Source of the DNA: a virus
Reading direction: 5' to 3' (one strand)
Length of the DNA stretch: 33,970 nucleotides
IMG/VR virus record: IMGVR_UViG_3300034021_000264
Location: 1 to 33,970 of that record
Part shown: one piece after another, positions 1 to 7,262 of the stretch
Numbering within the stretch: the stretch's first letter is position 1
Layout of the letters: each line of letters starts with the position of its first letter
Translations under genes and position numbers: made by a program
Notes under the pieces: model-generated
The model's database searches: none
Seen by the model: only the letters and a program-made list of their open reading frames with translations
Told to the model about the DNA's origin: nothing

Positions 1-177
1 TACAACCCATACGTAGCGGTCACATTCATGGGCAAGTCAATTGACAAGGCGGCTAACCTCCGAGTAGGGCAGGACGTTACGATTGACGTGAACATCGGCA
101 GCCGAGAATACAACGGCAAATGGTTCACCGAAGTAAGCGGATGGAAGGTGTCAATTGATAACGATGAGTTGCCATGA
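1..177 (+). CDS. DUF3127-like OB-fold protein, 3' part
   Basis: The reading frame is open from the first base to a TGA at 175-177, so only the last 58 residues are present. The segment has the pattern of the DUF3127 family of Bacteroidota: a strand of the form YVAVTFMGKS, a conserved LRVGQDVTIDVNI block, and the closing pattern REYNGKWFTEVSGWKV. Proteins of this family are predicted OB-folds, often encoded with phage replication genes, and are thought to bind single-stranded DNA; that role is inferred, not shown here. The next gene starts inside the stop codon (ATGA), which points to translational coupling. Confidence 0.75.
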   Translation, partial: YNPYVAVTFMGKSIDKAANLRVGQDVTIDVNIGSREYNGKWFTEVSGWKVSIDNDELP

Positions 178-602
178 CAAAGAACAACGACCAATTCCGC
201 GAACTAATGTACAGGCACAATGACAACATTGACCTAGCCGTTGCCGAACTTCATCAAGAGTTGATGGTAACCATGTTTGAGGGCAGAATGAAGGAGGACA
301 GATTCAAGCCGCCTGTCAAGGATGTGTTTCTTGAAGTGTGCCGAGAGTTCACCGTTACGCCTGAGATCGCTTTAGCAAAGACGCGGATACCATACGCAAC
401 GACACCGCGCCACGTTATTAGATGGTACTTGACCAGACGGCTTGAATTGACTGGACACATAACGGCAAAGGTCACCAACTCAGTAAACCACGCTACGGTA
501 ATTCATTCGACCAAACAGGTTGACAATTGGATGCGAACAGATTTAGCGTTCAAAGCAAAAGTGGATAGGATAATCAACAGGTTAGAACGCAATGCGGCAT
601 AA
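174..602 (+). CDS. DnaA domain IV-like DNA-binding protein
   Basis: A protein of 142 residues. Residues 47-118 resemble the C-terminal DNA-binding domain of the replication initiator DnaA (Bac_DnaA_C): a helix ending in CREFTVTPEIALAKTR, then a helix ending in VIRWYLTRRLELTG, then the signature-like NHATVIHSTKQVDN at 105-118, comparable to the DHSTVxHA motif of DnaA that contacts the DnaA box. There is no AAA+ ATPase domain, so it cannot be an initiator on its own. It could bind DnaA boxes in the phage or host, as a regulator or replication accessory. It lies between a probable OB-fold protein and small genes, consistent with a replication-linked module. Domain call is fairly sure; function is inferred. 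Confidence 0.7.
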   Translation: MTKNNDQFRELMYRHNDNIDLAVAELHQELMVTMFEGRMKEDRFKPPVKDVFLEVCREFTVTPEIALAKTRIPYATTPRHVIRWYLTRRLELTGHITAKVTNSVNHATVIHSTKQVDNWMRTDLAFKAKVDRIINRLERNAA

Positions 603-753
603 GACCACACCTTCATTCACGTATCAAGGCCGAACTTTCCGATGCGTTGGAACATTCAGAACGGCCAACGGATGGGAGCATGATGTACAGGATGTGGAAA
701 CAAGAGAGGTTAAACGAAAGCCCGATTCATGGGTAATTAAAGCGATGAAATGA
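592..753 (+). CDS. Small hypothetical protein (53 aa)
   Basis: ATG at 592 lies 11 bases inside the end of the DnaA-like gene and the TGA at 751-753 overlaps the ATG of the next gene. The 53-residue product starts MRHKTTPSFTYQGRTFRCVG and is basic, with a compact beta-strand-like pattern (FTYQGRTFRCVGTF) and a basic end (VKRKPDSWVIKAMK). Coding is supported by tight packing on both sides and by the fact that it closes what would otherwise be a gap of about 150 bases. No family recognised. Confidence 0.6.
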   Translation: MRHKTTPSFTYQGRTFRCVGTFRTANGWEHDVQDVETREVKRKPDSWVIKAMK

Positions 754-1031
754 AAGCCGAAACACTCCTACTATTGGCATTGACCGCGTTGGTTCTTATT
801 GGAGGTCACATATACTTGGCACTCACATACCATGAACCACCAATCCAACCATGCGGTGACTTCCACAACTGCCGAATCATTCAGATAGACACAGATGGCG
901 ATTCAGCTATCTATGACGCTGTCCTACTGGACACTTGCCGACACTCTCACCTAGTTCACTTCAAGGCCGAAGCGGATAGGTTCAATGCAGGTGACACGGC
1001 TCAGGGGAATTTCTTTGGGCAATCAAAATAA
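750..1031 (+). CDS. Small single-pass membrane protein
   Basis: A 93-residue protein with an N-terminal hydrophobic segment (about residues 5-27, LLLLALTALVLIGGHIYLAL) followed by a polar domain with three cysteines (C35, C41, C63). The topology suggests an inner-membrane anchor with the rest in the periplasm, or an uncleaved signal. ATGA overlap with the upstream gene fixes the start. No family recognised; could be an accessory lysis or envelope protein, but nothing shows this. Confidence 0.55.
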   Translation: MKAETLLLLALTALVLIGGHIYLALTYHEPPIQPCGDFHNCRIIQIDTDGDSAIYDAVLLDTCRHSHLVHFKAEADRFNAGDTAQGNFFGQSK

Positions 1032-1044
1032 AACATTACATTTG
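1014..1044 (+). promoter_or_regulatory. Bacteroidota-type promoter before 1050
   Basis: TTTG at 1014-1017, 19 bases, then TACATTTG at 1037-1044, matching the TTTG / TAnnTTTG consensus. The ATG of the next gene is only five bases after the -7 box, so the transcript may be leaderless. Confidence 0.5.
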
Positions 1045-1049
1045 CAAAC

Positions 1050-1286
1050 ATGGGAACAAGATTAGGCGTTGAGCCGCAAAGATTCAGATACACCGCTTTA
1101 CTTGAGGACGGCACGAAGATCACCAAGGTCTGCTCGCTTCAAAGGTTTGTGGACGCTTTGCCTCAAGAGTTGGGGATTAAGTACGCGACACTCGCGAAGA
1201 ACAAATGCAGCTTTACACATAAGGGCGTGAAGTTTGAGCGCAGAAGAATAGTTGAAACCGTAACCAAGAAAGAGATAGTAGGATGA
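1050..1286 (+). CDS. Hypothetical protein (78 aa)
   Basis: A basic protein of 78 residues, no signal peptide or membrane segment. It starts with MGTRLGVEPQRFRYTALLED and has a central helix-like stretch (LQRFVDALPQELGIKYATLA) reminiscent of a small DNA-binding fold, followed by a basic strand (GVKFERRRIVETVTKKE). No family recognised. Its own promoter-like sequence lies immediately upstream, and the following gene overlaps its end by four bases. Confidence 0.6.
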   Translation: MGTRLGVEPQRFRYTALLEDGTKITKVCSLQRFVDALPQELGIKYATLAKNKCSFTHKGVKFERRRIVETVTKKEIVG

Positions 1287-1549
1287 CACCACTCCTGATC
1301 ATAATCATCATCTCGCTACTCGGATTCATCGGGTTCCTAAAGCTGAGGATTGATTCGCTAAAGGCCGATCACGATGCGCTACTTGAACAGGCATCTAAAG
1401 ACCACGCGAGCAACCGAACGGAGTTGGCCGTCTGCAAAACCAACTACGCTATCATAAAGGAAGCCAACGAACGCATGAAGGCCGACCGCGCTAATCTGTA
1501 TTTCAGGAATGAGAAGGGGCAGATTGAGGCGATGAGTAAGAAGAAATAG
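1283..1549 (+). CDS. Membrane-anchored coiled-coil protein
   Basis: 88 residues. Residues 2-21 are a strongly hydrophobic helix (TPLLIIIIISLLGFIGFLKL), followed by a charged, helical and probably coiled-coil region to the end. This N-in single-pass layout is typical of Rz-type inner-membrane spanins and of many small phage membrane proteins. Two other spanin-like proteins are encoded at 30282-30999, so a lysis role here is only one possibility. Overlaps the upstream gene by four bases; a promoter follows before the next gene. Confidence 0.55.
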   Translation: MTPLLIIIIISLLGFIGFLKLRIDSLKADHDALLEQASKDHASNRTELAVCKTNYAIIKEANERMKADRANLYFRNEKGQIEAMSKKK

Positions 1550-1555
1550 ACGCGG

Positions 1556-1583
1556 TTTGCAAAGTAGAATTTTTATATCTTTG
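1556..1583 (+). promoter_or_regulatory. Promoter of the probable tail tube gene
   Basis: TTTG at 1556-1559, 16 bases, then TATCTTTG at 1576-1583. The gene start is 24 bases after the -7 box, preceded by the A-rich CTTTAAAACG typical of Bacteroidota translation starts, which lack strong Shine-Dalgarno sites. A dedicated promoter fits a high-copy structural protein. Confidence 0.6.
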
Positions 1584-1607
1584 TAGCGAACCTTTAAAAC
1601 GATTGAT

Positions 1608-2171
1608 ATGTCAACCTGCTCAACATACTGCGCTACACCATTTCCAGATCATACTAACACCGACTGCGGAGATACAGTAGGGGGTGGCGTTCAGAACCTC
1701 GTTCTATTCTCTTGCCAATCAGTGGCCGTTGAAAATGACGACTACACCACAGCAACCATCAACTCAGACATTGCCAACGGATACGCCACAATGGTACTTG
1801 GCATCAAGGGCAGTTCTGCGGCTGGTTCACCAAATGCAAACTCAGCTTCATACGTTGCGGGTGGTGTTCCAAAGGTCGGAAGCTACACTATCGACTTCTC
1901 TTTGATGGATGAGAACTTCTCACTTGCCAACGATACGGCTTGGGGAACACTCAACTCAACAAGCGGAACAGAGATAGCCGCTATTCTTGGGCAGACCGTT
2001 GGAGAGACTGCGGTTGCGGTTCTTTACAAGCCACTTTCATCATTCCAACTTATCGGAACAGCCGTTGTTCCTGATTCGGAGGATGATGTGATCCACTATG
2101 AGTTCAACGTTTCAGGCAAGAGCCGACTTGGGCCAGTAGCCGTTGCGATGCCTGTCGCGTTGTTCCCATAA
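1608..2171 (+). CDS. Probable major tail (tube) protein
   Basis: A 187-residue protein with a beta-rich, Ser/Thr/Gly-rich composition and no signal peptide. It has three cysteines near the N terminus (C4, C8, C20). The middle pattern PKVGSYTIDFSLMDENFSLA and the C-terminal part (VIHYEFNVSGKSRLGPVAVA) fit the beta-sandwich layout of siphovirus tail tube proteins, which are of this size. It has its own promoter, as expected for an abundant virion subunit. It lies upstream of terminase and tail genes. The alternative is another abundant structural protein such as a decoration protein. The tail tube call is inference from size, fold-like pattern and expression signals. Confidence 0.5.
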   Translation: MSTCSTYCATPFPDHTNTDCGDTVGGGVQNLVLFSCQSVAVENDDYTTATINSDIANGYATMVLGIKGSSAAGSPNANSASYVAGGVPKVGSYTIDFSLMDENFSLANDTAWGTLNSTSGTEIAAILGQTVGETAVAVLYKPLSSFQLIGTAVVPDSEDDVIHYEFNVSGKSRLGPVAVAMPVALFP

Positions 2172-2180
2172 AAAGACTGT

Positions 2181-3047
2181 TTGTTCCTACTTTGTGCATT
2201 CGGGAAGCGGGGTTATGCGTTAATGGCGTATAACCTCGCTTTTTCAATCAAGCGACTTAATCCGAACGCACGAATATCATTATGGATTGACGGAGGTATC
2301 GCGTATCACATCCAAGACCCATCCGTGTTTGACCACGTTGATCATTTGACCCGCGATCAGTTCACAGACGAACGCGGAGGTGTTGACCCCGCAAAAGTCA
2401 AGACCATCGTTTACAAACTTGGCAGAAAGTACTTTGATAGATTCATGTATCTTGATGTTGACGCTATCTGCATGAACGACCCTATGCCTATGTTTGAAAG
2501 CATGAACGGGCTTGTCGTATCAACTGACGTTCTCGGAAGGGGCGGCAGAAATGACGCTATCGGTTATTCACTTTGGGCAACGAATGAGAACATTTGGCGA
2601 ACGTTCGGACTTGACGAATCGGCTACCGTTTGCGGTATTCAATCCAGTTGGATGTACTTTGAGGCTTCGGAAACGTGCGACATCATGCAGGATTACATAG
2701 ATCACTTCATGTCGGTCGGAATACCTCGCCACGTTCTTTCTCAGGCTTGGGGTGGAACGCTACCCGATGAACTTGTCTATCAAGGCGTATTTGCGAAGAT
2801 GGGATTGATTCCCGACCATCCTGACGAAATAAGGCCACTACTGTTCGGAACGCCACACGTTACCATTACAGAAGATGAAGCACGGAAACATTACTCGTTC
2901 CTTTCAATTTACGGCACAGGGCGTGACGGCACTACCACTCAGAAGAAATGGTTGAGGCTATACGACACCATTGTAAAGGAAATGAAAGCACCTTACTTAT
3001 ACCTTCAATCCGAACTAATGAAGGACAAACACCTGAACGCGAAATGA
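2181..3047 (+). CDS. Glycosyltransferase, GT-A fold (GT8-like)
   Basis: 288 residues from a TTG start. The N terminus (FLLCAFGKRGYALMAYNLAF) matches the start of GT8-like nucleotide-sugar transferases, which begin with a strand and an AxxLxxSI-type helix. LDVDAICMNDP at 91-101 holds the DxD motif (D92, D94) that binds the metal and nucleotide sugar. The only ATG near the start (2223) would cut off the first strand, so the TTG at 2181 is preferred. It is in the same frame as the upstream tail gene, nine bases after that gene's TAA. The adjacent gmd gene suggests a GDP-sugar donor. Acceptor unknown: virion protein or host surface polymer. Confidence 0.7.
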   Translation: MFLLCAFGKRGYALMAYNLAFSIKRLNPNARISLWIDGGIAYHIQDPSVFDHVDHLTRDQFTDERGGVDPAKVKTIVYKLGRKYFDRFMYLDVDAICMNDPMPMFESMNGLVVSTDVLGRGGRNDAIGYSLWATNENIWRTFGLDESATVCGIQSSWMYFEASETCDIMQDYIDHFMSVGIPRHVLSQAWGGTLPDELVYQGVFAKMGLIPDHPDEIRPLLFGTPHVTITEDEARKHYSFLSIYGTGRDGTTTQKKWLRLYDTIVKEMKAPYLYLQSELMKDKHLNAK

Positions 3048-4018
3048 AGGCATTGATAACGGGGGCAAACGGCCAAATTGCCTCATATATGGCCGAACTA
3101 CTCATTGAGAAGGGCTACGAAGTTCACGGAACGATTCGCAGAAACTCAGTACCCGAATCTCAGACCACGCGGATTGAAGGGTTACACGCTGACGGATCAA
3201 TCAAACTTCACTACGCTGACCTGACAGACCCTAACAGTATTCAGGGTGTAATATCCGAAGTTCAACCCGACCTGCTATTCCACTACGCGGCACAATCGCA
3301 CGTTCAAATATCATACGAACTCCCTCAGTACACTCTTGACACGAACGGAGGCGGTACGCTTTCGATACTGGAGGCGGTTCGGAAGTTCTCGCCACATACG
3401 CGCATCTACAATAGTTCTACATCTGAAATGTTCGGGAACAATGTCGATGCAGACGGATATCAGCGCGAGACAACGCCAATGAATCCAGTTTCACCTTACG
3501 GTTGTTCCAAACTCTACGCTCATACCCTTTGCGCCAACTATCGGAACGCTTACGGCCTGAAAGTCTATTCAGGTATCATGTTCAATTCGGAAAGCCCAAG
3601 ACGCGGAATCAACTTCGTAACGAACAAGGTGGTGAAAGAGGCAGTCAACATTCACCTCGGCAAATCGCAATATCTTACATTGGGCAATCTTAATTCATTC
3701 AGGGATTGGTCACACGCTAAAGATTCAGTTCGGGCGCATTACGCACTACTTCAATTGCCAGAAGCTGCCGATTACGTGATAGCAACTGGCATCACTCATT
3801 CGGTTCAAACACTCGTAGATGTGGTTTTCAATAAACTTGGATTAGACCCAATTAAGCACGTCCGAACATCTGAAAAGTACCTAAGACCCGAAGAACTACA
3901 CTACCTACGCGGTGACGCTTCAAAGTTCAAAGATGCCACAGGATGGAAACCCGAACATTCCTTTGATTCTCTTATTGATGACATGATCGCGTACTGGCTG
4001 AATGATAACGGTAAATGA
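3044..4018 (+). CDS. gmd: GDP-mannose 4,6-dehydratase
   Basis: 324 residues from the ATG at 3044, which overlaps the previous stop (ATGA). An extended short-chain dehydrogenase: the NAD(P) loop is GANGQIAS at 7-14 (the last glycine of GxxGxxG is alanine), STSEMFG at 125-131 gives the catalytic Thr126 and Glu128, and SPYGCSK at 150-156 gives Tyr152 and Lys156. The long sequence match to the Gmd pattern (for example GYEVHGTIRR, SFRDWSHAKD) separates it from other SDRs. It converts GDP-mannose to GDP-4-keto-6-deoxymannose, the substrate of the Fcl encoded at 15140. It is somewhat shorter than typical bacterial Gmd, with a compact C terminus. The terminase gene overlaps its 3' end by 17 bases. 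Confidence 0.9.
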   Translation: MKALITGANGQIASYMAELLIEKGYEVHGTIRRNSVPESQTTRIEGLHADGSIKLHYADLTDPNSIQGVISEVQPDLLFHYAAQSHVQISYELPQYTLDTNGGGTLSILEAVRKFSPHTRIYNSSTSEMFGNNVDADGYQRETTPMNPVSPYGCSKLYAHTLCANYRNAYGLKVYSGIMFNSESPRRGINFVTNKVVKEAVNIHLGKSQYLTLGNLNSFRDWSHAKDSVRAHYALLQLPEAADYVIATGITHSVQTLVDVVFNKLGLDPIKHVRTSEKYLRPEELHYLRGDASKFKDATGWKPEHSFDSLIDDMIAYWLNDNGK

Positions 4019-5291
4019 ACACTTTTGGGAATGTCTGAAAGCACCACACCGTTACGTTCACAGCTACGGTGGTCGTGGTAGCGGCAAGTCTCGACAGGAG
4101 GCAATAGGGTTCGTTCTTGACATCGTTTCGCCTGAATACTTCCGTGGCGTTATGGTCAGAGAGGTTTCCGATACTATCCGACATTCGCAATTCGCTGAGA
4201 TAAAGGCCGTAATTGAGGCTTCGGGTCTTGGTGAACGTATCGAGGTAAATGAAACCCGAATGGAGTTCCATTGTCCGTCAACTGGAAACTCAATCATTTC
4301 ACGCGGCCTTAAACAGTCAAGCAAGAAGGACACCGCACGTTTTAAATCAATTGTCAACCCAACAAAGGTTTGGATTGAGGAGGCCGAGGAAATAAGCGAA
4401 AGCGACTTTGATAAGATAGACGGTTCGGTCAGAAAGAAGAACGCGAAATGTCAGATCCGAATGACATACAACACGTCAATTCCACCTGACCACTGGATAC
4501 GTAAGCGATTCCACGAACCACAGCGCGAGGATACTTTCTACCTTCATTCAACATACCGCGTCAATATCGAGAACCTTGATGTTCAATACATCATTTCTCG
4601 TGAACAGTTGGCGGCATCGAATCCAGAAAGGTACGCGGTGGAGGTTGAGGGTCAGTGGGGCGTTCACCAAGTTATCCGACCGTTTGCCACGCAATACGAC
4701 CACATCAAGCATCGCGGGTTCACATCGCTTCAACCACATCGGACGCTTTACATTTCATTCGACTTCAACCTTGACCCGTTCGCGGTGGTGTTCGGCCATA
4801 TTTGGGAAGATCGTAACGGATTCCATTTCCACATCTTTGACGAACTTTCAATTCAAGGCGGGTCACTTGACGAAGCGGCAAGGCAGATAAAGGCCAAATA
4901 CGGCCACTTGTCGCATAATATGCACGTAACGGGTGACTTCTCAGGCACGGCACGGTCAATGCAATCTCCAGACAACGCGTCTAACTTCAAGACCATACAA
5001 CGGCTACTTAGATTGAGAGACGGCCAACTCGAAGTAAGACCGAACCCGCGACACTCAAATAGCCGAACGGATTGTAATTTTCTTTTAGCAAACATAGAGG
5101 ACTTCACCGTGTCAGATAAATGCCTAAATTTGGATCGTGACCTAAGAACGGTCGAAGTAGATGCCAACGAAGGTATTATCAAAGCAGATAGAAAGAACAT
5201 CGGGCAACGTGCCGACCACTTGGACGCTTGGAGGTATCTGGTCAACATCAAGGTCATTCAGGAATGGATAAAGAGAAAGCAAATAAGGTAG
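4002..5291 (+). CDS. terL: Terminase large subunit (TerL)
   Basis: 429 residues, the packaging motor and nuclease. The ATPase domain has Walker A GGRGSGKS at 23-30 and Walker B VWIEEAEE at 123-130. The C-terminal RNase H-like nuclease shows its acidic residues in SFDFNLDPFA (D254), TGDFSGTARS (D312) and HLDAWRY (D408). Length and motif style fit the PBSX/Terminase_3 group. ATG at 4002 overlaps the end of gmd by 17 bases. The small subunit follows rather than precedes it, the reverse of the usual order. Confidence 0.95.
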   Translation: MITVNEHFWECLKAPHRYVHSYGGRGSGKSRQEAIGFVLDIVSPEYFRGVMVREVSDTIRHSQFAEIKAVIEASGLGERIEVNETRMEFHCPSTGNSIISRGLKQSSKKDTARFKSIVNPTKVWIEEAEEISESDFDKIDGSVRKKNAKCQIRMTYNTSIPPDHWIRKRFHEPQREDTFYLHSTYRVNIENLDVQYIISREQLAASNPERYAVEVEGQWGVHQVIRPFATQYDHIKHRGFTSLQPHRTLYISFDFNLDPFAVVFGHIWEDRNGFHFHIFDELSIQGGSLDEAARQIKAKYGHLSHNMHVTGDFSGTARSMQSPDNASNFKTIQRLLRLRDGQLEVRPNPRHSNSRTDCNFLLANIEDFTVSDKCLNLDRDLRTVEVDANEGIIKADRKNIGQRADHLDAWRYLVNIKVIQEWIKRKQIR

Positions 5292-5665
5292 GTAGGCCGA
5301 AAGAATGGATTGAGAATTTTCCAGACAATTGGTACGAAATCATCATATCACTTTACAAAGAGGGAGGTTCTGACGTTGAGGTTAAGGCGTTGATCTATGA
5401 ATGGAGGGGTTCGTTATCCAATGGCCTTTGGGAAAGGTGGATTAAAGAAATACCTGAATTTTCGGAAACCATAAAAGTAGGAAAGGTTCTTTCTGAGGCA
5501 TGGTGGAACAAAAAAGGTAGGTTAGGACTTGAAAATAAAGAGTTTAACTATACGGGTTGGTACATGAACATGAAGAACCGATTCGGATGGAAAGACCGTT
5601 CTGAGGTTGAACAGAACATAAGCGGCAACCAATTGGAGGTTGTAATAAAACGAATGGACAAATGA
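5264..5665 (+). CDS. Terminase small subunit-like protein
   Basis: 133 residues from the ATG at 5264, overlapping TerL by 28 bases. The protein starts MDKEKANKVGRPKEWIENFP and has a predicted helix-turn-helix region (about 25-60, YEIIISLYKEGGSDVEVKAL) followed by WERWIKEIPEFSETIKVGK and the pattern EAWWNKKGRLGLENKEFNYT then NMKNRFGWKDR, which is typical of small terminase-like DNA-recognition proteins. It should bind the packaging site and deliver DNA to TerL. An earlier in-frame ATG at 5228 would extend it into TerL by another 12 residues and is less likely. Confidence 0.75.
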   Translation: MDKEKANKVGRPKEWIENFPDNWYEIIISLYKEGGSDVEVKALIYEWRGSLSNGLWERWIKEIPEFSETIKVGKVLSEAWWNKKGRLGLENKEFNYTGWYMNMKNRFGWKDRSEVEQNISGNQLEVVIKRMDK

Positions 5666-5841
5666 GGCGGCTTTTCATTATTGTGACCGCGTACATTTCT
5701 AATCGGATACTCGAAAACCGCTACCCGTCCAAATGTGACTGGATTAAACCCGACATTGAAGACCTCTCAAAAGAGAACGCCATACACAATGCCACGTACT
5801 TAGCTTACCTACTATTTGACTACCGTAAACTGAAATCATGA
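5662..5841 (+). CDS. Small hypothetical protein (59 aa)
   Basis: ATG at 5662 overlaps the stop of the terminase small subunit (ATGA) and its TGA at 5839-5841 overlaps the ATG of the next gene. The product starts MRRLFIIVTAYISNRILENR and ends in a Tyr-rich helix (NATYLAYLLFDYRKLKS). No family recognised. The ATGA junctions on both sides make it a convincing gene, filling a 170-base gap. Confidence 0.65.
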   Translation: MRRLFIIVTAYISNRILENRYPSKCDWIKPDIEDLSKENAIHNATYLAYLLFDYRKLKS

Positions 5842-6188
5842 GTTGCTACAATTGCACGGGCTGCACCCCGACAGAAGATATGAATGCCTGTTTCGCTTCG
5901 GTGAACTTCGGGCAGTTCGCTAACGGGGCGGTGACGCTTACTTTCAAGAACACGGCAGACGGTTCGGTACACATCGCCACAGGAACGGCAGCGGGCGGGT
6001 CGCTCAGTATCACATCGGCAAACCTACCTTCATTCATTGGAGGCGTTGGATACACGGTTACTTCGAGTGCCACGTGGACACTTGGCGGCACGATTCGGAC
6101 GTGTGTTTCCGTTCGGTTCGTATTTAGGAAGGACAAGGACGGGGCGGTGGTAACTGGAACATCTGAGACATTGACCGTATGCAGTTGA
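5838..6188 (+). CDS. Cysteine-rich beta-sandwich virion protein (putative)
   Basis: 116 residues. The N terminus has cysteines in CxxCxxC spacing (MSCYNCTGCTPTEDMNACFA; C3, C6, C9, C18) with two more near the end (C88, C115). The rest is rich in Thr, Ser, Gly and Val with alternating hydrophobic residues, an immunoglobulin-like or beta-sandwich pattern. Its position between terminase and tail chaperone genes and its resemblance in composition to other structural genes here suggest a minor structural or decoration protein. No specific family recognised. Confidence 0.5.
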   Translation: MSCYNCTGCTPTEDMNACFASVNFGQFANGAVTLTFKNTADGSVHIATGTAAGGSLSITSANLPSFIGGVGYTVTSSATWTLGGTIRTCVSVRFVFRKDKDGAVVTGTSETLTVCS

Positions 6189-6466
6189 TCCCACAGGCGT
6201 TATTCATTTCCATTGTCACGATGGGCTTTCATGTTGTAGCCAATCAGTTGTATTTTGAATTTCATGGCGACCCATCGTTGAACTACCATCAATGGCACAA
6301 GTGGAAACAGATTATCAATAAACCATTGTGGTATTGCCCGACCTGTATGGCTTCGGTTCACGGCACGTTCTGGCATTTCATTCTTGGCGGTTCATTGACA
6401 TGGTGGCTTCCGACATTGTTAATCGTTGCACTATTCAACACCCTTATCAGTAAATGGGTAAACTGA
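6179..6466 (+). CDS. Small membrane protein with CPTC motif
   Basis: 95 residues with two hydrophobic segments, about 3-24 and 66-90 (WLPTLLIVALFNTLI in the second). Between them is KPLWYCPTCMASVHGTFWHF, a CxxC followed by a conserved-looking turn, as in small phage membrane proteins of the DUF1360-like type. Function unknown; location between structural genes says little. Overlaps the previous gene by ten bases and the next by thirteen. Confidence 0.55.
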   Translation: MQLIPQALFISIVTMGFHVVANQLYFEFHGDPSLNYHQWHKWKQIINKPLWYCPTCMASVHGTFWHFILGGSLTWWLPTLLIVALFNTLISKWVN

Positions 6467-6657
6467 CACACGCCTTTGACTTCGGGTCAGAGGTTTACAT
6501 CAAAACAGACCGTGAACAGATACCATGTCAGATCACAGCCGTCCGTTTCTTTGTCGGTGGCACTATCACATACACGGTTGCTTGCAATGGCACTTACATT
6601 GACGTTTATGAAATTGAATTGGCAGACGAACTTGACACGTTGAAAAAGGTTACATGA
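6454..6657 (+). CDS. Hypothetical protein (67 aa), SH3/beta-barrel-like
   Basis: 67 residues, beta-strand rich. The pattern FGSEVYIKTDREQIPCQITA then GGTITYTVACNGTYIDVYEI resembles small barrel proteins found in phages of Bacteroidota, where a leading strand with VYIKTD is followed by a strand with a conserved G-T and an acidic end. No assigned function. Overlaps its neighbours on both sides, the downstream one by four bases. Confidence 0.5.
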   Translation: MGKLTHAFDFGSEVYIKTDREQIPCQITAVRFFVGGTITYTVACNGTYIDVYEIELADELDTLKKVT

Positions 6658-7262
6658 AACTATTTGAGAACTACATACTGCGCCAACACAAGCGCATACT
6701 TGCCAAGCAATCAAAGGCGAAGTTACAAGCGCAGTTCAAGGATGACATGGGGCGTTGGTGGTCAACATTCCGAGACGCGGCAGACTTTCCAGTTTCACGC
6801 CTTGCAGCCCAACAGACCCAAATGCAATTTCTAGCAAGTGGACTAACGGGCAAGCAAATGGATGACGCTTTAAGTGCTGTACTTGACGCATGGGCAAACA
6901 ACAAGCTGGACGTTGCAGGGGCTATCATTCAATCGCTTCGTGAACTTCCAAAAAAGGTATTCAACCTCCATGTATTGGTCAACATCATTGCCGTTAGTTA
7001 CGTGCGGTCTGACGAAGATGAGAGCGTCTTTAACGAGGCCATACACTCAGAGAAATGCGATTGGTTGCTTGGCGAGATTGAACGCGGCACTTTTTTTTTC
7101 GAGCGTCCGCACTTGATACAACTCTTGTCTCAGTACGGGATTTCTGGGGATCAGTTGACAAGCAGTTTCTACGCCTCAAAAGCGGCAGCAAGAAGCCTGT
7201 CAAGTCTCTTGGATTCCAGTCGTTTGATGACACGTACAAGCGAATCAGAAAAGACGGGCTGA
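6654..7262 (+). CDS. Putative tail assembly chaperone, zero-frame product
   Basis: 202 residues, mostly helical, no signal or membrane segment. It lies directly before the tape measure gene, the place of the tail assembly chaperone (lambda G/GT-like) genes. At codons 146-149 the gene reads ACT TTT TTT TTC, a run of nine T at 7091-7099. The zero-frame product ends at 7262 with a Ser-rich tail (AAARSLSSLLDSSRLMTRTS). The minus-one frame is open across the run and on to 7453, so a longer product is likely (see 7100-7453). The function is inferred from position and frameshift layout; the sequence shows no recognised domain. Confidence 0.6.
   Translation: MKLFENYILRQHKRILAKQSKAKLQAQFKDDMGRWWSTFRDAADFPVSRLAAQQTQMQFLASGLTGKQMDDALSAVLDAWANNKLDVAGAIIQSLRELPKKVFNLHVLVNIIAVSYVRSDEDESVFNEAIHSEKCDWLLGEIERGTFFFERPHLIQLLSQYGISGDQLTSSFYASKAAARSLSSLLDSSRLMTRTSESEKTG
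7091..7100 (+). promoter_or_regulatory. T9 slippery site for -1 frameshift
   Basis: Nine T followed by C. In phase with the upstream gene the last seven bases read T TTT TTC, a canonical minus-one slippery heptamer. Both P-site and A-site Phe tRNAs can re-pair. A T9 run also allows polymerase slippage; insertion of one T gives the same frame. The minus-one frame has a stop at 7079-7081, just before the run, and is open from 7082 to 7453. Confidence 0.65.

Noticed and set aside
4853-5257. Minus-strand open frame of 134 codons under TerL
   Set aside because: Antisense to the nuclease domain of TerL; no motif or expression signal.
7176-7184. A-run (AAAA) as an alternative -1 slip site in the chaperone gene
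   Set aside because: Only the P-site codon could re-pair; the T9 run matches the consensus at both sites. It stays a weaker alternative.
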